From: Methylovirgula sp.
Lineage (GTDB): Bacteria > Pseudomonadota > Alphaproteobacteria > Rhizobiales > Beijerinckiaceae
Length of the DNA stretch: 64,000 bases
Assembly: GCF_037200945.1 (NCBI RefSeq)
Contig: NZ_JBBCGP010000001.1
Span: 1,238,501-1,302,500 of the forward strand
Direction: 5' to 3'
Below the pieces are notes generated by a model. That model worked only from the letters and a program-made list of their open reading frames with translations. It searched no databases and was not told where the DNA came from. Both the position numbers and the translations under genes were made by a program. Below, piece after piece: positions 56,142-64,000 of the stretch. The stretch's first letter is position 1, and each line of letters opens with the position of its first letter.

Positions 56142-59141
56142 TTAAGCGGCAAGCGCTTCGTCAACGAATGCTTTCAATTGCGCCAAATGTTTCGGCATCA
56201 GGCCGGTTGCCGTCGCCGCCGACGCCGGTCGCCCGACATAGACAGGCCGGCTCACTTTGCCGCCGGTCTGGCCGAGCACCCATTCGAGATAGGGTTCGAC
56301 AAAACTCCAGGCGCCCATGTTCTTCGGTTCTTCCTGACACCAGACGATGTCAGCCTTTTTATAAAGCGACAGCTTCTTGATCAGCGCCTTGAGCGGGAAC
56401 GGATAAAGTTGTTCGACGCGCAAGAGATAGACGTCGTCGATGCCGCGCTTGGCGCGCTCGTCCAGGAGGTCGAAATAGACCTTGCCCGAACAGAGGACGA
56501 CGCGACGGATCTTGTCGTCGCGGACGAGCTTGATCTCGCCACCCTCGTGCATTTCGGCATCGTCATAAAGCAGGCGGTGGAACGTCTTGTCGGCATCGAA
56601 TTCCTCGATCGACGAGACGGCGCGCTTGTGGCGCAGCAGCGATTTCGGCGTCATCAGGATCAGAGGCTTGCGGAAGTCGCGCTTCAACTGCCGCCGCAGG
56701 ATGTGGAAATAATTCGACGGCGTCGAGCAATTGGCGACCTGCATATTGTCTTCGGCACACATCTGCAGATAGCGCTCAAGCCGCGCCGATGAATGTTCTG
56801 GTCCCTGGCCCTCGTAGCCATGCGGCAACAGGCAGACGAGGCCGGACATACGCAGCCACTTGCGCTCGCCAGATGAGATAAACTGATCGAAGACGACCTG
56901 CGCACCATTGGCGAAGTCGCCGAACTGCGCCTCCCACATGGTCAAGGCATTCGGCTCGGCAAGGGAATAACCATATTCGAAGCCGAGCACGGCTTCTTCC
57001 GACAGCATTGAGTTGATGACCTCGTAGCGCGCCTGGCCTTCACGGAGATGATTCAGGGGGACGTAGCGCGCCTCGCTCTGCTGATCGATCAACACGCTAT
57101 GGCGCTGCGAGAAGGTGCCGCGCTCACTGTCCTGACCGGAGAGCCGGACCGGATAACCTTCGTCAAGCAGGCTCGCGAAGGCCAGAGCTTCGCCCGTCGC
57201 CCAGTCGATCCCTTCGCCCGAGTCGATCGCGCGTTTGCGTGTGTCGAGGAAGCGTTGGATTGTCTTGTGGAGGTGAAAACCCTCCGGTACGGCGCAGAGG
57301 CCGACGCCGAGTTCGCGCAGCTTGGAAATAGCGACGCCGGTCTTGCCGCGGCGTGCTTCGTCCACCTGATCGGCCGGGCGCAGCGACGACCAGCGGCCGT
57401 CGAGCCAATCCGCCTTGTTGGACTTATAGACCTGCTGGCCGGCATCGAATTCTTCATCGAGCCTCTTGCGCCAATTGCCCTTCATCTCGTCGACATCGGC
57501 CTCGGTGACGACGCCTTCCTTGACCAGCTTCTCCGCATAGATCTGCAAGGTCGTCGGGTGCGAGCGGATGCGTTCGTACATCAAGGGCTGGGTGAACGAC
57601 GGTTCGTCGCCTTCGTTGTGGCCGAAGCGGCGATAGCAGAACATGTCGATCACGACCGGCTTGTGGAACATCTGCCGGAATTCGACGGCGACTTTCACCA
57701 CATGGACGACCGCTTCCGGATCGTCGCCATTCACATGGAAAATCGGCGCCTCGATCATCTTCGCCGTATCCGACGGATAGGGCGACGAGCGCGAATAACG
57801 CGGGTAGGTCGTGAAGCCGATCTGATTGTTGATGATGAAATGGATCGAGCCGCCGGTGCGGTGGCCCTTGAGCCCGGAGAGACCGAAACATTCGGCAATC
57901 ACACCCTGGCCGGCGAACGCCGCATCGCCATGGATCAACAGCGGCATGATCTTGCTGCGTTCGACATAATCGTGCAGTTGATCCTGCTTGGCGCGCACTT
58001 TACCGAGCACGACCGGATCGACAATTTCGAGATGCGACGGGTTGGCGGTCAGCGACAGATGGACATGGTTGCCGTCGAAGTCACGATCCGAGGAGGCACC
58101 CAAATGATATTTGACGTCGCCAGAACCCTCGACCTCTGAGGGCGTGAACGAGCCACCCTTGAATTCGTGGAAGATCGCGCGGTGCGGCTTCGCCATCACC
58201 TGCGAGAGCACGTTGAGGCGCCCGCGGTGGGCCATGCCGAAGATGATCTCTTTCACGCCGAGTGCGCCGCCGCGCTTGATGACTTGCTCCAGCGCCGGAA
58301 TCATCGATTCGCCGCCGTCGAGACCGAAGCGCTTGGTGCCGGTGAACTTCAGATCGATGAATTTCTCGAATCCCTCAGCCTCGATCAGCTTGTTGAGGAT
58401 GGCGCGCTTGCCCTCGCGCGTGAAGGTAATCTCCTTGTTCGGCCCTTCGATGCGCGCCTGCAGCCAGGATTTTTCCGCTGGGTCGGAAATATGCATGAAT
58501 TCGTAGCCGATCGTGCCGCAATAGGTCCGGCGCAGGATGGTCAGCATCTGCGGAATGGTCGCGAATTTGAGCCCCATCACACCGTCGATGAAAATCTGCC
58601 TTGTGTAATCGGCTTCGGTGAAACCGAAGTTCGACGGATGCAGAAGTTCCTGCTCGCCCTTCGCCTGCAAGCCGAGCGGATCGAGGTCCGCTTCGAGATG
58701 GCCGCGCATGCGATAGGCGCGGATCATCATGAGCGCGCGGATTGAATCGCGCGTCGCCTGGCGCAGTTCCGCATCGCTATGGCTGCCGTCGTTATGGACA
58801 TGCTTGAGCTTTGCGCCGAGGGCGGATTCGATCGCGTCCCAGTTTCCGTCGAGCGCAGCCAGCGTCTCGTCACGCGGCGGCGGCACAATCTCAGCCTTCC
58901 AGGCCGGGCCCTGCACGCTTTTCTCAACGTGGATCGGGTCGTCCTTCAATTCGGCAAAGAAGCTGCGCCATTGCGGATCGACCGAATTCGGATCGCGCGT
59001 GTAATTTTCATAGAGCTGTTCGGCATAGGCGGCGTTGCTGCCGTCCAGAAACGAGGTGGAGGCAAAGGTGTGGTTGCTCGTCGAGCGCGCCAATGCTGCG
59101 CCGCCGGAGCCGTTCTGCCCATTGCTGCCTTGCCTTGCCAT
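56142..59141 (-). CDS. sucA: SucA, 2-oxoglutarate dehydrogenase E1
   Basis: 999 residues from the ATG at 59141, with a CGGAGA ribosome site; an in-frame start at 59177 is less likely. N-terminal FLDGSNAAYAEQLYENYTRDPNSVDPQWRSFF; then GVKEIIFGMAHRGRLNVLSQVMAKPHRAIFHEF, HGDAAFAGQGVIAECFGLSGLKGHRTGGSIHFIINNQIGFTT (thiamine diphosphate), and HGYEGQGPEHSSARLERYLQ. It decarboxylates 2-oxoglutarate in the TCA cycle. Confidence 0.97.
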   Translation of the reverse strand: MARQGSNGQNGSGGAALARSTSNHTFASTSFLDGSNAAYAEQLYENYTRDPNSVDPQWRSFFAELKDDPIHVEKSVQGPAWKAEIVPPPRDETLAALDGNWDAIESALGAKLKHVHNDGSHSDAELRQATRDSIRALMMIRAYRMRGHLEADLDPLGLQAKGEQELLHPSNFGFTEADYTRQIFIDGVMGLKFATIPQMLTILRRTYCGTIGYEFMHISDPAEKSWLQARIEGPNKEITFTREGKRAILNKLIEAEGFEKFIDLKFTGTKRFGLDGGESMIPALEQVIKRGGALGVKEIIFGMAHRGRLNVLSQVMAKPHRAIFHEFKGGSFTPSEVEGSGDVKYHLGASSDRDFDGNHVHLSLTANPSHLEIVDPVVLGKVRAKQDQLHDYVERSKIMPLLIHGDAAFAGQGVIAECFGLSGLKGHRTGGSIHFIINNQIGFTTYPRYSRSSPYPSDTAKMIEAPIFHVNGDDPEAVVHVVKVAVEFRQMFHKPVVIDMFCYRRFGHNEGDEPSFTQPLMYERIRSHPTTLQIYAEKLVKEGVVTEADVDEMKGNWRKRLDEEFDAGQQVYKSNKADWLDGRWSSLRPADQVDEARRGKTGVAISKLRELGVGLCAVPEGFHLHKTIQRFLDTRKRAIDSGEGIDWATGEALAFASLLDEGYPVRLSGQDSERGTFSQRHSVLIDQQSEARYVPLNHLREGQARYEVINSMLSEEAVLGFEYGYSLAEPNALTMWEAQFGDFANGAQVVFDQFISSGERKWLRMSGLVCLLPHGYEGQGPEHSSARLERYLQMCAEDNMQVANCSTPSNYFHILRRQLKRDFRKPLILMTPKSLLRHKRAVSSIEEFDADKTFHRLLYDDAEMHEGGEIKLVRDDKIRRVVLCSGKVYFDLLDERAKRGIDDVYLLRVEQLYPFPLKALIKKLSLYKKADIVWCQEEPKNMGAWSFVEPYLEWVLGQTGGKVSRPVYVGRPASAATATGLMPKHLAQLKAFVDEALAA

Positions 59142-59219
59142 ATACTTTCTCCGAGCTTTCGCTCTTACAAATACCACGCTCAGACGGCGAAGATGTGCGA
59201 TCCGTCCCGGGGCTTGAAA

Positions 59220-60104
59220 CTATCGATTCAACACGTCCGCCAAAGTCTTGCCGAGCCGTGCCGGTGAGGGTGAAACCACAATCCCTGCCGCTTCCATGGC
59301 CGCGATTTTTTCCTCGGCCCCGCCTTTGCCGCCGGAAATGATCGCGCCCGCATGGCCCATACGCCGGCCCTTTGGGGCGGTCCGTCCGGCGATGAAGCCC
59401 ACGACTGGCTTTGCGCGGCCTTTCTTGCGCTCGTCACGCAGGAATTGCGCCGCATCTTCTTCCGCGCCGCCGCCGATCTCCCCAATCATGATGATCGATT
59501 GCGTCTTATCGTCGGCAAGGAACAGCTCAAGCACGTCGATGAACTCGGTTCCCTTCACCGGGTCGCCGCCGATGCCCACAGCGGTCGTCTGGCCAAGGCC
59601 TTCGCGGCTTGTCTGGAAGACTGCCTCGTAGGTAAGCGTGCCGGAGCGCGAAACAATGCCAACGCTGCCGGGCAGAAAGATGTTGGCCGGCATGATGCCG
59701 ATCTTGCTCTCGCCGGCTGTGACGACGCCGGGGCAATTGGGCCCGATCAAACGCGATTTCGAGCCACAAAGCGCCCGCTTCACCCGCACCATATCGAGCA
59801 CCGGAATGCCCTCGGTGATCGCGACGATCAACGGGATTTCGGCTTCGATCGCCTCGCAGATCGCATCCGCCGCGCCGCCCGGCGGCACATAGACCACGCT
59901 GGCCTCCGCGCCGGTGGTATCGCGCGCTTCTTTCACCGTGTCGAAGACAGGCAGGTTCAGATGCGTCGTGCCGCCTTTAGCGGGCGAGACGCCCGCAACC
60001 ATTTTCGTCCCATAGGCGATGGCGTGCTGCGAATGAAACGTGCCGTTGCGGCCGGTAAAGCCCTGGCACATGATTTTCGTCTCTTTGCCGATGAGGATGG
60101 ACAT
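59220..60104 (-). CDS. sucD: SucD, succinyl-CoA synthetase alpha subunit
   Basis: 294 residues: MSILIGKETKIMCQGFTGRNGTFHSQHAIAYGTKMVAGVSPAKGG (CoA site), GPNCPGVVTAGESKIGIMPANIFLPG, and the phosphohistidine in GRRMGHAGAIISGGKGGAEEK. It follows sucC by five bases. It makes succinate plus ATP or GTP from succinyl-CoA. Confidence 0.96.
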   Translation of the reverse strand: MSILIGKETKIMCQGFTGRNGTFHSQHAIAYGTKMVAGVSPAKGGTTHLNLPVFDTVKEARDTTGAEASVVYVPPGGAADAICEAIEAEIPLIVAITEGIPVLDMVRVKRALCGSKSRLIGPNCPGVVTAGESKIGIMPANIFLPGSVGIVSRSGTLTYEAVFQTSREGLGQTTAVGIGGDPVKGTEFIDVLELFLADDKTQSIIMIGEIGGGAEEDAAQFLRDERKKGRAKPVVGFIAGRTAPKGRRMGHAGAIISGGKGGAEEKIAAMEAAGIVVSPSPARLGKTLADVLNR

Positions 60105-60109
60105 ACGCG

Positions 60110-61306
60110 TCAGGCCTTCCTCACAGCGGCGACGATCTTCTGCGCGGCATCGTCGAGATCGTCCGCGGCGATGACGTTCAGGCCCGACTCGGCGATGATC
60201 GCCTTGCCGAGTTCGACATTGGTGCCTTCGAGACGCACGACGAGCGGCACTTTGAGGCCGACTTCGCGCACCGCGGCGATCACGCCCTCGGCGATGACAT
60301 CGCATTTCATGATGCCGCCGAAGATATTGACCAATATGCCCTCAACATGCGGGTCGGCGGTGATGATCTTGAAGGCCGCCGTCACTCTCTCGGCCGTGGC
60401 GCCGCCGCCGACATCGAGAAAATTGGCTGGCTCGGCGCCGTAAAGCTTGATGATATCCATCGTCGCCATGGCGAGGCCGGCCCCGTTGACCATGCAGCCG
60501 ATCGTGCCGTCCAGCGCGACATAGGAAAGATCGTGCTTCGCCGCCTCGATCTCTTTCGGGTCTTCCTCGCTCTCGTCGCGCAGGGCGAGAATATGGGGAT
60601 GGCGGAAGACGGCATTGTCATCGAAGCCGATCTTGGCATCGAGACATTTCAAGGTGCCGCTCTGGTCGAGGATCAGCGGATTGATCTCAAGCAGCGACAT
60701 GTCGTTGGCGATGAAAGCGGTATAGAGCTTCTCCGCCAGACTGACGGCCTGCTTCGCGGTCTCGCCTGAAAGTTTCAGCGCCGCAGCGATGGCGCGGCCA
60801 TGATGCGGCATGATTCCCGTCGCCGGATCGATGCCGAAAGTGACGATCTTTTCCGGCGTCTTGCGTGCGACGTCTTCGATCGACGTCCCGCCTTCGGTCG
60901 AAACGACGAAGGCGACTTCGCTCGTCGCGCGATCGACGAGCAGGGCCAGATAAAATTCCTTCGCGATGGCCGAGCCATCTTCGATATAGAGCCGGTTGAC
61001 CTGTTTGCCGGCGGCGCCGGTTTGCACCGTCACCAAGGTCTTGCCGAGCATCTTGGTCGCTTCGGCACCAGCCTCTTGCGGCGAGCGTGCGAGACGGACG
61101 CCACCGCCGGCACCTGCGTCAGGCTCTTTGAATGTGCCTTTGCCGCGACCACCGGCGTGGATCTGCGCTTTGACGACATAGACGGGCCCCGGCAGGCTCG
61201 CCGCCGCTGTCTCGGCCTGCGCGGAGTCTGTGACTGCGACGCCCAACGAAACCGGCACGTCGAAATCCCGCAGGATCGCCTTGGCCTGATATTCGTGAAT
61301 ATTCAT
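60110..61306 (-). CDS. sucC: SucC, succinyl-CoA synthetase beta subunit
   Basis: 398 residues from the ATG at 61306 (MNIHEYQAKAILRDFDVPVSLGVAV); a GTG three codons upstream is possible. ATP-grasp features: VVKAQIHAGGRGKGTFKEPDAGAGGGVRLA, LLEINPLILDQSG, and LDVGGGATAERVTAAFKIITADPHVEGILVNIFGGIMKCD. It forms the heterotetramer with SucD. A dispersed repeat separates it from mdh. Confidence 0.96.
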   Translation of the reverse strand: MNIHEYQAKAILRDFDVPVSLGVAVTDSAQAETAAASLPGPVYVVKAQIHAGGRGKGTFKEPDAGAGGGVRLARSPQEAGAEATKMLGKTLVTVQTGAAGKQVNRLYIEDGSAIAKEFYLALLVDRATSEVAFVVSTEGGTSIEDVARKTPEKIVTFGIDPATGIMPHHGRAIAAALKLSGETAKQAVSLAEKLYTAFIANDMSLLEINPLILDQSGTLKCLDAKIGFDDNAVFRHPHILALRDESEEDPKEIEAAKHDLSYVALDGTIGCMVNGAGLAMATMDIIKLYGAEPANFLDVGGGATAERVTAAFKIITADPHVEGILVNIFGGIMKCDVIAEGVIAAVREVGLKVPLVVRLEGTNVELGKAIIAESGLNVIAADDLDDAAQKIVAAVRKA

Positions 61307-61363
61307 CGTAGCCACAGTTCGGCGCCGTACCCCGGCGCGCGGGATGCCTCTAAATCACGATTT

Positions 61364-61414
61364 AGAGCGGGATTTACGCGAAAAACCGGCGTCCACTTTT
61401 TCGCATCCCGCTCT
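61364..61414. repeat. Dispersed palindromic repeat, family 1, copy C
   Basis: AGAGCGGGATTTACGCGA ... TCGCATCCCGCTCT around AAAACCGGCGTCCACTTTT, the same core as copies at 23406-23456 and 30757-30806. It is preceded by the palindrome TCTAAATCACGATTTAGA (61349-61366) and ends within the mdh stop codon. Confidence 0.85.
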
Positions 61415-62378
61415 AAGCAGCAAAGGCCGGATTGATGCCCTTGCAAGCCTCGACGAGCGTCTGCACCGAGGCGACCGATTTCTCGAACATTTTCTTTTCG
61501 TCAGCGTCGAGGCTGACCTCGACAATACGCTCGACGCCGTTCGCGCCGATCACAGCCGGCACGCCGACATAGAGGCCATCGACGCCATATTCGCCGTTGA
61601 GCTGCGCCGCACAGGCCAGCACGCGGCGTTCGTCGCGCAGATAAGATTCGGCCATCGCGATGGCGGACGCGGCCGGCGCGTAGAAGGCCGAGCCGGTCTT
61701 CAACAGCGCGACAATCTCGCCGCCGCCTTTACGGGTGCGCTCGACGATTGCATCGAGACGCGCCTGCGTCGTCCAGCCAGCCTTGACGAGATCGGGCAGG
61801 GGAATGCCGGCGACTGTCGAGTAACGCAGCGAGGGGACCATATCGTCGCCGTGGCCGCCCAGCACGAAGGCGCTTACGTCCTTGATCGCGACATTGAATT
61901 CTTCGGCCAGGAAATGCCGGAAGCGCGAGGAATCGAGAACGCCCGCCATGCCGACGACCATGTTGGCCGGCAGGCCGGTCTTTTTCTGGAGCGCCCAGAC
62001 CATGGCGTCGAGCGGGTTGGTGATGCAGATCACGAAGGCCGTCGGCGCGTGATTCAGGATACCGTCGCCGACAGATTCCATGACTTTGAGATTGATGCTG
62101 AGAAGATCGTCGCGGCTCATGCCCGGTTTGCGCGGCACGCCGGCGGTGACGATCACAACATCGGCGCCGGCAATCGCGCCGTAATCATTCGTACCGGAGA
62201 GATGGGCGGAGAAGCCCTGCTCGGCGGCGGCCTGATTGAGGTCGAGGGCTTTGCCCTGCGGAATACCCTCGGCAATATCGAAAAGAACGACATCGCCCAA
62301 TTCTTTGAGTGCGGCGATGTGGGCGAGCGTTCCGCCAATCTGCCCTGCACCGACCAATGCGATCTTCCGGCGAGCCAT
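61413..62378 (-). CDS. mdh: Malate dehydrogenase (LDH-like type)
   Basis: 321 residues: ARRKIALVGAGQIGGTLAHIAALKELGDVVLFDI (NAD), DVVIVTAGVPRKPGMSRDDLLSINLKVM, CITNPLDAMVWALQK and the catalytic His in VLGGHGDDMVPSLRYSTV. It interconverts malate and oxaloacetate. It is the first gene of the mdh-sucCDAB-lpd series. Its TAG stop overlaps the end of a dispersed repeat. Confidence 0.97.
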   Translation of the reverse strand: MARRKIALVGAGQIGGTLAHIAALKELGDVVLFDIAEGIPQGKALDLNQAAAEQGFSAHLSGTNDYGAIAGADVVIVTAGVPRKPGMSRDDLLSINLKVMESVGDGILNHAPTAFVICITNPLDAMVWALQKKTGLPANMVVGMAGVLDSSRFRHFLAEEFNVAIKDVSAFVLGGHGDDMVPSLRYSTVAGIPLPDLVKAGWTTQARLDAIVERTRKGGGEIVALLKTGSAFYAPAASAIAMAESYLRDERRVLACAAQLNGEYGVDGLYVGVPAVIGANGVERIVEVSLDADEKKMFEKSVASVQTLVEACKGINPAFAA

Positions 62379-62623
62379 TTTGCTTCCCTGACTTCGGCAC
62401 TGCGGCGAACCGCGACAGTTCGCGTAACGCGGGTTCTCGCCAATCTCGGTGGCAAAAGCAAGTCAGCCACGTCTTGGCTTTTCGGCTAAGCCTCACGTTT
62501 GCGGCGAAATTGTGCGCCCATGGCGATAATAGCCAATATTCAACCTATTAGCCTAAGAAATCCCACGCAAATGCCTCGAAAACAGGCTCTAACAAATTAC
62601 AAAAAATGTCATCTGTAATGCAA
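62379..62623. other. Intergenic region upstream of mdh
   Basis: 245 bp, AT-richer than the genes around it (for example TAATAGCCAATATTCAACCTATTAGCC), between mdh and the TetR gene on the same strand. It should hold the mdh operon promoter. No clear operator or RNA was recognised. Confidence 0.4.
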
Positions 62624-63238
62624 TTATAGACCGCCGCTTGCCAATATCCGGCCTATCGCCCGAAGAAGGCGGCTGGCCCTTTTTTCAAGGACGGAACGCG
62701 AGATATCGACGTCACGACGCACTGCAACAGGCGACAAAAAACGGTACATCGCGTCCAGAACAAAATGAATCGCCGCGGCTTGATCCTCGATCACGTAAGC
62801 GCCACTGGCGCCGCCCTCTTCGAGGATGCGATGCAGCGCCTGGGCGATGCGCTGCTGATGCCGACGCGCGATGTCCGAGTGCATCTCCGTCGCTCTGTAA
62901 AAGAGATCGAAAATCTTCGGGTCGGTTGCCAGCTTGTCATTGTAGGCGCGGTGAATCGCAAACAGAAGCCGCTCAAGCTTGTCGTAGACAGGGTCTGGCG
63001 CGTCAGCGATCACGCGCAGTCCGGCTTCGAGCGGCGCCAGCCAGGCCGTGGTGACGGCTTCGAGCAATGCGGCCTTGGAGCGAAAATAGCGGTAGACATT
63101 GGCGTGCGACATGCTCGCCGCGTCGGCAATCTCGGTAATTGTCAGACGTGCCGCGCCGTGACGGCGAACGTGTTCGGTTGCAAGTTCGAGGAGGCGCAGA
63201 TCGGTCGATGGTTTTGCCGGAAGACTGCGCAGCGCCAT
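62624..63238 (-). CDS. TetR/AcrR family regulator
   Basis: 204 residues from the ATG at 63238; an upstream in-frame start at 63292 would overlap zapE's end. Helix-turn-helix RLTITEIADAASMSHANVYRYFRSKAALLEAVTTAW. The C-terminal domain begins LRVIADAPDPVYDKLERLLFAIHRAYNDKLATDPKIFDLFYRATEM. It sits between zapE and mdh, seven bases from zapE, so it may be co-transcribed with zapE. Target unknown. Confidence 0.88.
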   Translation of the reverse strand: MALRSLPAKPSTDLRLLELATEHVRRHGAARLTITEIADAASMSHANVYRYFRSKAALLEAVTTAWLAPLEAGLRVIADAPDPVYDKLERLLFAIHRAYNDKLATDPKIFDLFYRATEMHSDIARRHQQRIAQALHRILEEGGASGAYVIEDQAAAIHFVLDAMYRFLSPVAVRRDVDISRSVLEKRASRLLRAIGRILASGGL

Positions 63239-63245
63239 ATCCGCC

Positions 63246-64000
63246 TCAGGTTTCAGCCAGACCGCTCTGCGTCGCCGGACCAAATCTGCCATGCGGCAAA
63301 GCCAGATAAGCAGCCGAGCGCATTTCAGTTAGCCGCGAAACAGTTCGGGCGAATTCGAAAGCTTCGCGGCCGGCCCTGGCAAGATAGAGTTCCTGCGGTT
63401 CGGCAGCGGCCGAGACAATCAGTTTCACGCGCTGATCGTAAAGCGCATCGATTAGCAGAATGAAGCGTTTGGCTTCATTCACTTGAGCATTATCCAGGAC
63501 CGGAATGTCATCGATGATAATCGTGTGAAAATTTTCGGCGATGGCGAGGAAATCGCGCGCCCCGAGCGCGGCGACGCAGAGGTCGGCGAAGTGGAATCGT
63601 GCGACGCGGTTCTTCGCCTGCGGCACGCGCAGACTGCGCCCCAGAAAGTCAAGATTTTTACCGCTCGCCTTTTCGACGCCGGTGAGAGCCGCGAACGCTC
63701 GCGTCAATGCCGCGTGTGCCTTGTAGTCGGCGGGGACGTGGTAGACCGGTTCGCCCTTGAGCTTTTCAAGCCGGAAGTCGGTGCGTGAATCAAGCCGCAT
63801 CACCGACATATGCGCATCCAATATGTCGAGGAACGGCAAAAACAACGCGCGGTTCAAGCCGTCTTTATAAAGGTCCTCCGGCGGGACATTCGACGTTGCG
63901 ACAACGATGACGCCGGCTTGCAAAAGCGCCTTGAACAGGCGCGCCAGGATCATCGCATCGGCGATATCTGTGACGGTGAATTCATCGAGGCACAGCAGCC
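63246..64000 (-). CDS. zapE: ZapE/AFG1-like cell division ATPase (C-terminal part)
   Basis: The gene continues beyond the right edge. The visible part starts at Walker B (LLCLDEFTVTDIADAMILARLFKALLQAGVIVVATSNVPPEDLYKDGLNRALFLPF) and includes SRTDFRLEKLKGEPVYHVPAD, RFHFADLCVAALGARDFLAIAENFHTIIIDDIPVLDNAQVNEAKRFILLIDALYDQRVKLIVSA. This is the AFG1-like ATPase, known in Gram-negatives as the Z-ring associated ZapE, and it commonly precedes mdh in alphaproteobacteria. Confidence 0.92.
   Translation of the reverse strand, partial: LLCLDEFTVTDIADAMILARLFKALLQAGVIVVATSNVPPEDLYKDGLNRALFLPFLDILDAHMSVMRLDSRTDFRLEKLKGEPVYHVPADYKAHAALTRAFAALTGVEKASGKNLDFLGRSLRVPQAKNRVARFHFADLCVAALGARDFLAIAENFHTIIIDDIPVLDNAQVNEAKRFILLIDALYDQRVKLIVSAAAEPQELYLARAGREAFEFARTVSRLTEMRSAAYLALPHGRFGPATQSGLAET

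Noticed and set aside
1..64000. tRNA genes, rRNA genes and CRISPR arrays
   Set aside because: I looked for T-loop signatures, conserved rRNA words and regularly spaced direct repeats on both strands and saw none. This was by eye, not by a covariance search.

Overview
The window looks like a chromosomal segment of a methylotrophic alphaproteobacterium, most probably of the Beijerinckiaceae/Methylocella-Methylocapsa type. The sequence shows GC-rich DNA, a nearly complete archaeal-type tetrahydromethanopterin (H4MPT) C1 pathway, a PQQ-dehydrogenase accessory module, class I lysyl-tRNA synthetase, the cell-cycle proteins RcdA and TrcR, and the zapE-mdh-sucCDAB-lpd TCA cluster common in Rhizobiales. 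The genus assignment is inference; the methylotrophic lifestyle is strongly supported by gene content.

Layout. 1-5573: a thiD fragment, DUF2937, a WD40 protein, a His-rich COG0523 GTPase and the znuACB zinc importer, with a Zur-like palindrome in front of znuA. 5690-7259: a SCO1-like copper protein and an orphan family 3 binding protein. 7321-10360: a family 2 glycosyltransferase gene broken by five lesions. Two of these are insertions with 8-bp target duplications; one carries a complete hicBA toxin-antitoxin pair. 10311-13244: a small unknown protein, lysK and a membrane protein.

13421-30676 is the C1 island. On the minus strand lie pcd-fhcBADC (formyl transfer and hydrolysis). Divergently lie mptG-mtdB-orf5-mch-orf7-orf17-fae, covering formaldehyde capture, oxidation to formyl-H4MPT and cofactor synthesis. 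These are followed by a HisA-like protein, a hydantoinase-like protein, DUF447, a DHPS-like protein, an amino-acid-kinase-like protein and an MfnB-FolB fusion. Together they convert formaldehyde to formate and make most of the pterin and furan cofactors needed.

30877-34358: a PQQ-associated CXXCW protein, a TetR/AhpD-like pair with twin operators, and the quinoprotein-relay metallohydrolase and SoxYZ carrier. 34374-42173: a chemotaxis operon (mcp-cheY-cheA-cheR-cheB-cheY-cheD plus one unknown) without cheW. 42381-45338: SRP RNA-dnaX-ybaB-recR. 45432-50717: an unknown, queC, an L,D-transpeptidase-like lipoprotein, a small secreted protein, trcR, DUF1192 and rcdA. 50904-52770: rpmE, a second toxin-antitoxin cassette with inverted repeats and an 8-bp duplication, an isocitrate lyase remnant and a truncated monooxygenase. 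52778-64000: a ClpP-like protein, then lpd-sucB-sucA-sucD-sucC-mdh, a TetR regulator and a zapE fragment.

The most interesting signal is a pair of roughly 0.93-1.0 kb transposase-less cassettes, each with terminal inverted repeats, an 8-bp target duplication and a toxin-antitoxin module as cargo (8018-8947, hicBA; 51250-52247, brnT plus a helix-turn-helix antitoxin). Removing the first restores the interrupted reading frame exactly. A 50-bp palindrome with an 8-bp duplication in the same glycosyltransferase gene looks like a third, minimal element. Interspersed palindromic repeats also supply the start codon of orf17 and the stop codon of a neighbouring C1 gene.
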